Part shown: positions 1 to 8,206 of the stretch, piece by piece
Layout of the letters: every line of letters starts with the position of its first letter
Numbering within the stretch: the first letter of the stretch is position 1
Assembly (NCBI GenBank): GCA_937924805.1
Contig: CALDTZ010000017.1
Coordinates: 1-64,000 of the forward strand
DNA length: 64,000 bases
From: an uncultured Saprospiraceae bacterium
GTDB taxonomy: Bacteria > Bacteroidota > Bacteroidia > Chitinophagales > Saprospiraceae
Direction of reading: 5' to 3'
Translations under genes and position numbers: made by a program
Notes under the pieces: generated by a model
The model's database searches: none
Seen by the model: the letters and a program-made list of their open reading frames with translations, nothing else
What the model was told of the DNA's origin: nothing

Positions 1-101
1 AACCCTCTAAGTTAGTTTCTTAAAGCTAATTTTTGAAAAAAACAGATGTATATCTAAAGACATATTACGAATCGCTGAATTCATAATCCTAGCCACCTAT
101 A

Positions 102-1013
102 TTAATTCGATATATTTAGTTCATTATACAAATGATTAATAATACCTAAATTGTTTTCTGGAGACCAGACTTTTTTTGTGAAATACTTATTTAACCAAGT
201 ACTTTGTCTTTTTGCATACCTTCTACTATGGGTTTTAACTTTTTCAATCGCCTCAGCCAGCGGGATTTCATTTTTGAAATAAGGAAAGAATTCTTGATAT
301 CCTACCGTTGCCATTGCACGTAATTGCTGATGTACAAGTAGGCGCTCTACTTCATCCAAAAGTCCATTTTTTATCATTTGATCGACCCGAAGATTAATTC
401 TTTCATATAGTTTTTCTCTAGGAATATCAAGTCGAATCTTGTGAACATTGAACGGTCGTTTAGGTTTCTCTTTATTTAAATAAGAAGAATATGGATTCCC
501 ACTTGATAAACAAATCATGAGGGCGCGTTCTATTCGTCTAGCATTTTGTAAGTCTACGGTTTTTGCATAATCAGGATCAAGCTCTTTTAAGAGTTCTTGT
601 TGTTCGACGATCGTTTTTGTTTGTAATTGGGATTGTATAGATTGCTTTGCATTTTCATCGATTTCAGGGAATTGATCAAGACCTTCAATAGCGGATTGAA
701 TATATAGTCCTGTACCTCCAACCAGCAATAAATAATCATGCTTTGTAAATAGGGTTGTTAATAATTGGATACATTCTCTTTCATACTGACCAGTTGAAAA
801 GGGATCCTTAATAGACAAGTGATTGATGAAGTAATGTTTGGTTTGTTCTAGCTCTTCTTTTGTTGGTTTGGCTGTGCCAATGTTTAACTCGTTGTATAAC
901 TGTCGACTGTCAGCAGAAATAATAGGCGAATTAAATTCTTTTGCAAGATCTAAGGATAGTGCCGTTTTACCTACGGCTGTAGGACCAGAAATTACAATTA
1001 AATGCTTGGGCAC
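102..1013 (-). CDS. miaA: tRNA dimethylallyltransferase MiaA
   Basis: This enzyme transfers a dimethylallyl group to N6 of adenosine 37 in tRNAs that read UNN codons, the first step of i6A/ms2i6A formation in the cytoplasm. The 303-residue protein has the family P-loop GPTAVGKT at residues 10-17, the substrate motif SADSRQLY at 33-40, GGTGLY near residue 100 and the late ATVGYQEFF segment, so it looks complete; the family is usually 300-315 residues. It begins with an ATG at 1013 and is divergent from the isoaspartyl peptidase gene. No partner gene lies to its left within the window. The identification is firm. Confidence 0.97.
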   Translation of the reverse strand: MPKHLIVISGPTAVGKTALSLDLAKEFNSPIISADSRQLYNELNIGTAKPTKEELEQTKHYFINHLSIKDPFSTGQYERECIQLLTTLFTKHDYLLLVGGTGLYIQSAIEGLDQFPEIDENAKQSIQSQLQTKTIVEQQELLKELDPDYAKTVDLQNARRIERALMICLSSGNPYSSYLNKEKPKRPFNVHKIRLDIPREKLYERINLRVDQMIKNGLLDEVERLLVHQQLRAMATVGYQEFFPYFKNEIPLAEAIEKVKTHSRRYAKRQSTWLNKYFTKKVWSPENNLGIINHLYNELNISN

Positions 1014-1023
1014 AATCGATGAC

Positions 1024-1031
1024 TAAATTTG
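1024..1031 (+). promoter_or_regulatory. Bacteroidota -7 promoter element (TAAATTTG) before the isoaspartyl peptidase gene
   Basis: TAAATTTG fits the TAnnTTTG -7 consensus of Bacteroidota. Its last three bases are the TTG at 1029, which could be misread as a start codon. A TSS is expected near 1036-1038, so the true start is more likely the ATG at 1071, which gives a lipoprotein signal. No clear -33 TTTG lies at the usual distance; cTTG at 1005-1008 is 15 bp upstream. Confidence 0.5.
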
Positions 1032-1070
1032 AAAACTAAAATGGTATCTTTCAACGATAAAATTACCACC

Positions 1071-2111
1071 ATGAGATTTCAATTCCTAACCTTTATTCTA
1101 TTATTTGCTTTACTTGGATGCAATCCCAAGACCAAAGATGAATCAACGAAAAAATCGAAACCAGCTGAAAAGCATAAATACGCCATGGTTATTCACGGAG
1201 GTGCAGGCTATATGAATGATAATCCTGCATCCAAAAAGGCCAACGATTTATATTTGGCTGTACTTGATTCGGTATTGACGATTGGAGAAACCATCCTTAA
1301 AAATGGAGGTACCTCTATGGATGCTGTCGTTGAATGTATTTCTTTTATGGAGGATAAACCTATTTTTAATGCAGGAAAAGGGGCTGTTTTTAATCATGAA
1401 GGAGAGAATGAACTTGATGCCTCCATCATGAAAGGAGATGATCTCAATGCAGGAGCTGTAGCCGGAGTTAAAACGATTAAGAATCCAATAAAAGCGGCAA
1501 AGGAAGTATTGTTTAATTCTCGACATGTACTACTTACAGGTCAAGGTGCCCAGGATTTTGCTAAAATTCAAAATATCGAATTGGTAGATAATAATTATTT
1601 CTACTCGAAAAAGAGTTTTGATTATTTACAACAAGTACTAAAAGAAGAAAAGTCTTCAGGCAAGCATTCACTAGGTGCAGAAGTCGAAAAGACAAAAAAG
1701 CATGGAACAGTTGGATGTGTTGCTTTAGATATGCAGGGGAATATTGTAGCAGGAACCTCTACTGGGGGATTGACCAACAAAAAATTTAATCGAGTAGGGG
1801 ATTCGCCAATTATAGGTGCTGGAACCTATGCAAATAATAAAACATGCGGTGTCTCTTGTACCGGCGTTGGTGAATTTTTCATGCGATATGCGATCGCCCA
1901 TGAAATGTCTTCAATCCTTGATCATACTGATCTAAATGTAGAGCAAGCAGCAGAGAAATTGATTAACGGCACCCTCAAAAATATTGATGCAGCAGGAGGT
2001 TTGATCGCTTTGGATTATGCAGGTAATGCAGCTATGAGTTTTAATACTACTTCTATGTTGCGAGGATATATTAATCCAGACGTCCGCTACGTTAAAATAT
2101 TTAAAGACTAA
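1071..2111 (+). CDS. Isoaspartyl peptidase / L-asparaginase (Ntn-hydrolase), predicted lipoprotein
   Basis: This is a member of the plant-type asparaginase family, which hydrolyses beta-aspartyl dipeptides and asparagine and matures by self-cleavage. From the ATG at 1071 the product is 346 residues and begins with a lipoprotein signal whose lipobox is LLGC (Cys17). The alpha-subunit carries the MVIHGGAG motif. The autocleavage site HGTVGCVALD gives Thr213 as the N-terminal nucleophile, followed by GTSTGG. Upstream in-frame TTG (1029) and ATG (1041) codons exist, but the first overlaps a -7 promoter element. Lipid anchoring suggests action on peptides outside the cytoplasm, which is an inference. 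The gene is divergent from miaA. Confidence 0.9.
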   Translation: MRFQFLTFILLFALLGCNPKTKDESTKKSKPAEKHKYAMVIHGGAGYMNDNPASKKANDLYLAVLDSVLTIGETILKNGGTSMDAVVECISFMEDKPIFNAGKGAVFNHEGENELDASIMKGDDLNAGAVAGVKTIKNPIKAAKEVLFNSRHVLLTGQGAQDFAKIQNIELVDNNYFYSKKSFDYLQQVLKEEKSSGKHSLGAEVEKTKKHGTVGCVALDMQGNIVAGTSTGGLTNKKFNRVGDSPIIGAGTYANNKTCGVSCTGVGEFFMRYAIAHEMSSILDHTDLNVEQAAEKLINGTLKNIDAAGGLIALDYAGNAAMSFNTTSMLRGYINPDVRYVKIFKD

Positions 2112-2181
2112 GATTCAATGATATATATCCAATTTTCAAATAAATTTCATCATATTTGAATTATTGTAATTTGAACAAATC

Positions 2182-2199
2182 AATGCATACTTTTGCATT
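2182..2199 (+). promoter_or_regulatory. Promoter -7 element TACTTTTG inside a short palindrome upstream of the YfhO gene
   Basis: TACTTTTG at 2188-2195 matches the TAnnTTTG consensus and lies 33 bp before the ATG. It is flanked by inverted arms AATGCA (2182-2187) and TGCATT (2194-2199). A TTG at 2164-2166 is a possible -33 element, with 21 bp between the two. The arms could be an operator or chance in AT-rich DNA. Confidence 0.5.
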
Positions 2200-2228
2200 C
2201 TATATTTCAATTAATAAAATAATCGAGA

Positions 2229-4658
2229 ATGAACTCATCCATCCTTAAAAGAGGTTTACCATATCTCATATCCATTATCGTTTTTTATTTGATTTCCATT
2301 GTTTATTTCTTTCCTCAGTTTCAAGGAAAAGTAATGCAGCAAGGAGATTTAGTCAATTACAAAGCTATGGTTCAAGAAATAAGGGAGTATAAGAAAGAAA
2401 CAGGAAAAGATGCACTCTGGACCAATAGTATGTTTGGAGGTATGCCGACCTACCAAATGGGAGCTCAAGAGAAGAACAATATCTCTCCTTATATAAAAAA
2501 GGTAACGCATGGCGGATTACCTAGACCTGCAGGATTGTTTTTAGCAGGTATGCTATGTTTTTTTATTTTGATGATCACGCTCAAAGTAAATGTATGGATT
2601 GCGATGATTGCATCTATAGGGTTTGCACTGTCGACGAATAATATGGTCTTATTTGAAGCTGGACACTCCAGTAAGGTGCTGGTAATTATGCTTTCTCCAT
2701 TGTTAGTCGCAGGTACAATATTAGCCTATGAAAGGAATAAATTAGCCGGGTTTGTTCTTTTTACGATCGGAATGTCACTCAATTTGTTTTCGAATCATTA
2801 TCAGATGACCTACTACTTAGGGTTATGTCTATTGATACTAGTGGGAATATACTTTTATAACGCAGTCAAAAATGGAACAATCAAGTCTTTCTTTCTAAGC
2901 TCAGCCTTGCTCTTATTAGGTGTTTTTGTTGGAGTCGGGACATCAAGTACAAGGTTGTTGACAACTTATGAGTATGCAAAAGATACGATGAGAGGTAAAC
3001 CAATTCTTACGCAAAACAATGATAAAGCGAGTAGTTCTTCGTTTGATGGATTATCCTGGGAGTACGCAATGACATGGAGTAATGGATGGAAAGATTTAAT
3101 AGCAAGTTATATCCCTCTAGCGGTAGGTGGAGCCTCTGGAGAAATGGTAACAAAAGATTCAGCATTGGGTAAAAAACTGTCTAAAAGAGGAGTTTCTATG
3201 CGCAACGGGATTTTAATGCCGACCTATTGGGGACCTTTGCCGGTGACAGGTGGTCCAGCGTATTTTGGAGCCATTTTCTTTTTTCTTTTTATTTTAGGCT
3301 TATGCTTGTTGAAAGGGAAATGGAGAAATTGGTTAATCGCCTCTGTGGTTCTTACCATGTTATTATCTCTGGGTAAAAACTTCGCCTTTTTTAACCAATT
3401 ATTATTTGATTATTTCCCAATGTTTAACAAGTTTCGTACACCGAATTCAGTGCTGTCGGTAACGGTTATTTTTATTCCTTTACTTGGTGGGTTGGCTTTG
3501 CATAAAATAGTCACCGATCGCCATCAATCTATGATAAAACCCTTGTTGATAGCTGCGGGCTCAACAATTGGTTTCGCTTTATTACTTATTTTATTGGGCC
3601 CATCCATATTTGAATTTTCAAATCCTTCGGATGCAAGATTAGAGCAATCAGGGATCAATATCGAATGGATGTCAGATCATCGGATATCTATGTTGCGATC
3701 AAGCAGTCTCCGAACCATTTTGTTAATTGCAATTGCAGCTGGTGCTACCTACTTATTTCTCAAAGAAAAGATTCAATCTTTTGTCTTGCTTTTAATTATT
3801 GGATTAGTAGGTATGTTTGATCTTATTCAAATAGATCTTCGTTATTTAAATGGTGAAGATTTTGTGTCAACAAGAAATTACGACCAATTATTTAAACAAA
3901 GACCTGTCGATAAGCAAATATTAAATGACAAAGATTTACACTACAGAGTGCAAGATCTGACAGTTAATACGTATAATTCGGCAAGCAGTTCTTATTACCA
4001 TAAGACAATCGGAGGGTACAACCCTGCTAAGATGCAGCGATACCAAGATATGATCGATTATCATCTAAGTCGAAATAATACGAACGTACTGAATATGCTA
4101 AATACCAAGTATGTTATTAGTAATAATCAAAATGGAGAACCGCAAGTTCAATTAAATCCAGCAGCTATTGGTAATGCTTGGTTCATAAAAAACATTAGAT
4201 TAGTAGGTACTCCAGACGAAGAAATTAAAGCATTAAGCACTTTTGATCCTCAAGCCGAAGCGATTATTCACAATGAATTTGCAGATTATGTAAAAGGTGT
4301 ATCTGATAATGTAAATGGAAATATCACGTTAACACGATATGCCCCTGATGAGTTGGAATATACCTCTGATTGTGAAGCAGAACAATTAGCTATATTTTCT
4401 GAAATTTGGTACGGTCCCAATAAAGGATGGAATGCCTATATAGACGGAAAGAAAGTAGATCATATCCGAGCAAACTATATATTAAGAGCATTAAAAATAC
4501 CTGCAGGAAAACATACGATCTTATTCAAATTTGAATCAACTATTTATGAAAAAGGTAGTTCCATTGCTTTCATTTCATCAATTATATTAGCATTACTTAT
4601 CGCCTTAGGCCTTTTTCTTATCGTTCAACGATTCTTTAAGAAAAACAAAAGCGAATAA
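2229..4658 (+). CDS. YfhO family multi-pass membrane protein
   Basis: The protein has 809 residues, with an N-terminal membrane segment near residues 10-30, a run of hydrophobic helices through about residue 540, a soluble C-terminal region around 550-770 and a final helix at the C-terminus. This matches the YfhO family, which in Firmicutes is linked to glycosylation of lipoteichoic acid and in Bacteroidota is widespread but uncharacterised. Typical features are the early acidic motif GDLVNYKAM, the GMPTYQMG segment and the HSSKVLVIM segment in the third membrane region. It probably acts as a GT-C-like membrane glycosyltransferase, which is an inference. A crotonase gene follows after 25 bp and may be cotranscribed. 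Confidence 0.88.
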   Translation: MNSSILKRGLPYLISIIVFYLISIVYFFPQFQGKVMQQGDLVNYKAMVQEIREYKKETGKDALWTNSMFGGMPTYQMGAQEKNNISPYIKKVTHGGLPRPAGLFLAGMLCFFILMITLKVNVWIAMIASIGFALSTNNMVLFEAGHSSKVLVIMLSPLLVAGTILAYERNKLAGFVLFTIGMSLNLFSNHYQMTYYLGLCLLILVGIYFYNAVKNGTIKSFFLSSALLLLGVFVGVGTSSTRLLTTYEYAKDTMRGKPILTQNNDKASSSSFDGLSWEYAMTWSNGWKDLIASYIPLAVGGASGEMVTKDSALGKKLSKRGVSMRNGILMPTYWGPLPVTGGPAYFGAIFFFLFILGLCLLKGKWRNWLIASVVLTMLLSLGKNFAFFNQLLFDYFPMFNKFRTPNSVLSVTVIFIPLLGGLALHKIVTDRHQSMIKPLLIAAGSTIGFALLLILLGPSIFEFSNPSDARLEQSGINIEWMSDHRISMLRSSSLRTILLIAIAAGATYLFLKEKIQSFVLLLIIGLVGMFDLIQIDLRYLNGEDFVSTRNYDQLFKQRPVDKQILNDKDLHYRVQDLTVNTYNSASSSYYHKTIGGYNPAKMQRYQDMIDYHLSRNNTNVLNMLNTKYVISNNQNGEPQVQLNPAAIGNAWFIKNIRLVGTPDEEIKALSTFDPQAEAIIHNEFADYVKGVSDNVNGNITLTRYAPDELEYTSDCEAEQLAIFSEIWYGPNKGWNAYIDGKKVDHIRANYILRALKIPAGKHTILFKFESTIYEKGSSIAFISSIILALLIALGLFLIVQRFFKKNKSE

Positions 4659-4683
4659 TCATCCGTACTTAAAAGATATTTAA

Positions 4684-5460
4684 ATGGAATTTTTGAATCT
4701 TAAGATAAATAAAGAAGACGATCATTTTTTAGTGATAACAATTAACAGACCTCAGGCATTAAATGCATTAAATAAAGGGGTAATGGACGAACTCCATCAC
4801 GTGTTTTTTAAAACCATTCCAAATGATTCCTCCATCCATGGTGTCATATTAATAGGTGAAGGAAACAAAGCTTTTGTAGCTGGAGCTGATATTACAGAAT
4901 TTGGTGATTTACACATAGACGAGGCAAAAGCCTTATCATTGAGAGGGAAAAGTATTTTTGATAAAATTGAAAATACAACCATTCCTGTTATTGCATGTAT
5001 TGAGGGTTTTGCCTTAGGAGGTGGTTGTGAATTAGCAATGGCTTGCCATATGCGTATTGCAAGTACCAAAGCAAAATTTGGGCAACCGGAAGTAAATTTG
5101 GGTTTGCTACCAGGATATAGTGCTACACAAAGACTGCCAAAACTAATTGGTAAAGGAAAAGCAATGGAATTGTTGTTGACGGCAGATATGATAAATGGAG
5201 AAGAAGCCACAAGACTTGGTCTTTCTAACCATTTGGTTGAACCAGGAGAAACAAGAAGTAAAGCTTTGTCAATTTTGAAAAAAATAGCAACAAAGGGGCC
5301 TAATGCCGTAGCCTTTACGATTGAATGTGTGAATAGAGGTCCATCTGCAGAAGCAGATGCCCTGGAATCAGATCTTTTTGGCAAAGCAATTGTCTCAGAA
5401 GAAGGAAAAGAAGGTGCAAATAGTTTTTTGAGCAAGCGAAAACCAAACTTCAAACGTTAG
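4684..5460 (+). CDS. Enoyl-CoA hydratase/isomerase family protein (crotonase fold)
   Basis: The 258-residue protein is of full crotonase length. The first oxyanion-hole segment is FVAGADITEF (about 64-73) and the second is ALGGGCELAM (110-119). Both acidic residues of true enoyl-CoA hydratases are present: Glu116 in GGGCELAM and Glu136 in FGQPEVNLG. Hydration of trans-2-enoyl-CoA in fatty-acid or branched-chain acyl-CoA breakdown is therefore likely, though the substrate cannot be read from sequence. It lies 25 bp after the YfhO gene on the same strand; no other beta-oxidation gene is adjacent. Confidence 0.93.
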   Translation: MEFLNLKINKEDDHFLVITINRPQALNALNKGVMDELHHVFFKTIPNDSSIHGVILIGEGNKAFVAGADITEFGDLHIDEAKALSLRGKSIFDKIENTTIPVIACIEGFALGGGCELAMACHMRIASTKAKFGQPEVNLGLLPGYSATQRLPKLIGKGKAMELLLTADMINGEEATRLGLSNHLVEPGETRSKALSILKKIATKGPNAVAFTIECVNRGPSAEADALESDLFGKAIVSEEGKEGANSFLSKRKPNFKR

Positions 5461-5519
5461 TTTTATGTATAACACGTATATAGTCTTTTTACTATATAAA
5501 ATACAATAACACGACCCGA

Positions 5520-6605
5520 ATGAAAAGATGTATATTATTGTTGGTTTTGATTCTAAGTTTCCTTTCGGTTTATAGCCAATCTGGATGTGTAATCAATACA
5601 CCCACCATTAACCAAGATAGCTCAAAGTGCGTGAATGGAGATTATGTTTTAGCAAGCATAGGTGATACCGTACAAGTTTGTATTGATACGATCATTTACA
5701 TTGAAACAAATTCAAATTGGTTGGATGCTGTTATTCCTTTATATGATGCAGATATGTTTTTATTAGTGGATGGGTATGGACCAGATGGGTGGCTCTACAA
5801 TGATACGACAGAGACGCTTGGAAATGGGCTATATTACGACCTAGACGGAGATTTGGATGGTACAAACGATCAAGGAGATAATAGCTGTGGCATTATGAAT
5901 CAAGACAACGCCATTATTGGCTGTGGTCCTTTTTGTTTTTTATTTGAAGTCCTCACGACTCAAGATACCTTTGATTGTGAATTGATTAAAGGGATTAGTG
6001 CTTATGGGGATTATAATTCAGGAGGTTGGGATGTAGGTGTACCTCCATTATGCATAGATGGTGACACTGTATTTGCGCCGCTACCAGTTGTCTTAGGACC
6101 TTTGACCATTCAAAAAGAAAATATGTCAAATGTGCTAAATTGGTTTACCTATTCAGAGTTGAATAACCAAGGTTTTGAAATTCAATACAGTACCAATGGA
6201 GCTCGTTTTAAATTCCTAGACTTTTTGGCTGGAGCAGGTGATACATATGAAAAAGTAAATTATACATTTGAACATTTTACACATGAACCCATATTATATT
6301 ATCGATTGAAACAAATTGACCATGTAGGCAAAGAAACGTATTCAAAAATAGTATCTGTGTCAAGATCAGACAAAAAGATAAAAGACATACGGTTATACCC
6401 CAATCCAGTAAATGATGCTTTGACGATTGAATTTGTCGGACAACGATTCGAAACGTATACAATATTCAACCCGCAAGGTTTGGCGTTGTTTACAGGAATG
6501 TTAACTGGAAATACAACAAAAATAGATACCCGTTCATTAGACGACGGTTTATATTTGATTCGGCTTAATGGAATCGAATCCAAAGCTTTATCATTTATAA
6601 AATAA
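5520..6605 (+). CDS. Secreted protein with type A T9SS sorting domain
   Basis: The protein has 361 residues and begins with a clear Sec signal peptide ending near SVYSQ (residue 20). The central part has no recognised enzyme signature, but residues about 195-285 resemble the fibronectin-like linker common in T9SS cargo (LNWFTYSELNNQGFEIQYS, YYRLKQIDHVG). The C-terminus (about 290-361) has the type A sorting pattern: LYPNPVND, an internal GLYLIRL strand and a terminal lysine. It is expected to cross the outer membrane through the Por/T9SS system. Several Cys residues in the N-terminal half may form disulfides. Function is unknown. Confidence 0.85.
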   Translation: MKRCILLLVLILSFLSVYSQSGCVINTPTINQDSSKCVNGDYVLASIGDTVQVCIDTIIYIETNSNWLDAVIPLYDADMFLLVDGYGPDGWLYNDTTETLGNGLYYDLDGDLDGTNDQGDNSCGIMNQDNAIIGCGPFCFLFEVLTTQDTFDCELIKGISAYGDYNSGGWDVGVPPLCIDGDTVFAPLPVVLGPLTIQKENMSNVLNWFTYSELNNQGFEIQYSTNGARFKFLDFLAGAGDTYEKVNYTFEHFTHEPILYYRLKQIDHVGKETYSKIVSVSRSDKKIKDIRLYPNPVNDALTIEFVGQRFETYTIFNPQGLALFTGMLTGNTTKIDTRSLDDGLYLIRLNGIESKALSFIK

Positions 6606-6724
6606 AGATCGATTTTAGCTTAGTTACGTCTCCTTTTATGACAATAAAACAAAACTAAAGACAAACGTTTATTCCCATGAACATATCTTTCTATTGCGTT
6701 TTATATTGATTGAAAGGAGATTTT

Positions 6725-8206
6725 TTAATTATCTGAATATAAATTATCATCTTCATCAAAATCACCTAGCATATTATTTAGTGGATCAGAAAATGTGAAA
6801 CTCTGATCTAAAATTGTTTTACTGATAATATTGTAGGAAGAAAGTCCATGCAACAGTAGTTCTGCAAAAACAAGTTTTTCAGATTCTGGTACTTCCGCTA
6901 CTTTTAAATGTTTAGCGATGCCAGGGATATTATTGATTACCTCTTTGTATTTTTTGTCATTGCAACTCGTATTCAAATCGACTACATTACCCCCATTAAA
7001 CCACATTTTTAAAGCTCCATAAGGATCGATATCGTCTTCGTATTGATCTGGGTTAGGGAAAAATTCATCAAAGACTTCTTTGAATGCTTGACCCATAATT
7101 TGTAAAGCCACACTATGATGACCCATTTGTTCTCCTTCATAAACGAGTTCTACTTTACCTGTAACCGCCTGAATGATTCCCCAAAAATCATTGATTCGTA
7201 CGGTTGTTTTCTTTTCTTTGTTCAAAAGCATTCGCCGTTCAGCTGTACTTACCAGGTTTTCATAGGCCGAAATACTCATTCTAGCAGAAACACCACTTTT
7301 ATCATCAATTAACTCACTATCTCTTAATTTGAAAACAAAAATTTCGAGTAGATCCTTCAATAACTCAGGAACATAAATAGATTTAGCTACTTCAGGATGG
7401 ATATTCGCTTCTTGAGCCGTAATTGCTTTAGCGATATCTGTATCAACAGGGTAGTGAGTCAATATTTGACTTTCTATTCGATCTTTCAAAGGGGTAATAA
7501 TGCTCCCTCTATTGGTATAATCTTCTGGGTTTGCAGTAAAGATAAATTGGATATCTAATGGCATTCGAAGTTTGAATCCACGAATTTGAAGATCTTCTTC
7601 TTGTAAAATATTAAACAACGATACTTGAATTCTGGCTTGAAGATCTGGAAGTTCATTCAAAGCAAAAATAGCTCGATGAGCTCTAGTAATCAATCCAAAG
7701 TGTATGATCCGTTCATCCGAGTAAGGAAGCTTCAAAGTAGCAGCTTTAATTGGATCTACATCTCCAATTAAATCAGCAATACTTACATCTGGTGTTGCTA
7801 GTTTTTCAATATAACGTTCTGATTTGTGTAGCCATGAGATTGCTGTTTTGTCTCCATTTTTTGCAATAATATCTTTTGCAAATCGACTAATGGGAGCCAG
7901 TGGGTCATCATTAATTTCAGAACCATCGACAACTGGAATATAATCATCTAATAATGTAGCAGTAAGTCTAGCGATTTTAGTTTTTGCCTGCCCCCGTAAT
8001 CCTAGTAATAAAATGTTATGACCAGAAAGTATAGCTCTTTCTAAATCAGGTATAACCGTATTGTCAAAACCTTGAATACCTTCAAATCTAGGTTCCTTAT
8101 TTTTTATTTTTTGAATCAAATTATCTCGTAATTCCTGCTTTACAGTTTTACTGATATATCCTGATTTCTTGAGCTGTGCTAATGTTTTTATTTTATTAAT
8201 ATCCAT
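6725..8206 (-). CDS. MoxR/ChlI-like AAA+ ATPase paired with Hsp70
   Basis: The protein has 493 residues with an AAA+ core resembling magnesium-chelatase subunit I and MoxR ATPases. The P-loop is GLRGQAKT (69-76), with Ala where Walker A normally has Gly. The Walker B region reads IFALNELPDL (180-189), so the usual Asp-Glu is Asn-Glu. Sensor 1 is FTANPEDY (223-230, Asn226) and a likely arginine finger lies in LKDRIESQ (Arg243). The ATG at 8204-8206 directly abuts the stop codon of the Hsp70 gene, indicating translational coupling. MoxR ATPases usually serve as metal-insertion or complex-assembly chaperones with a VWA-domain partner, but no such gene is adjacent: the next gene is convergent. 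These motif changes may be normal for this subfamily. Confidence 0.85.
   Translation of the reverse strand: MDINKIKTLAQLKKSGYISKTVKQELRDNLIQKIKNKEPRFEGIQGFDNTVIPDLERAILSGHNILLLGLRGQAKTKIARLTATLLDDYIPVVDGSEINDDPLAPISRFAKDIIAKNGDKTAISWLHKSERYIEKLATPDVSIADLIGDVDPIKAATLKLPYSDERIIHFGLITRAHRAIFALNELPDLQARIQVSLFNILQEEDLQIRGFKLRMPLDIQFIFTANPEDYTNRGSIITPLKDRIESQILTHYPVDTDIAKAITAQEANIHPEVAKSIYVPELLKDLLEIFVFKLRDSELIDDKSGVSARMSISAYENLVSTAERRMLLNKEKKTTVRINDFWGIIQAVTGKVELVYEGEQMGHHSVALQIMGQAFKEVFDEFFPNPDQYEDDIDPYGALKMWFNGGNVVDLNTSCNDKKYKEVINNIPGIAKHLKVAEVPESEKLVFAELLLHGLSSYNIISKTILDQSFTFSDPLNNMLGDFDEDDNLYSDN

Noticed and set aside
4797..5453. Long open frame of 218 codons on the minus strand opposite the crotonase gene
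   Set aside because: It has no recognisable domain, has low-complexity shadow composition, and the plus-strand frame encodes a complete crotonase with both catalytic glutamates.
5477..5498. Inverted repeat TATATAGT/ACTATATA upstream of the T9SS protein gene
   Set aside because: The arms are purely AT-rich apart from one G-C pair and no T-run follows on the expected strand, so a terminator or operator call is not justified.
6606..6724. Distant complementary arms TCTCCTTT and AAAGGAGA between two convergent genes
   Set aside because: The arms are about 75 bp apart, too far for a typical terminator hairpin; probably chance.
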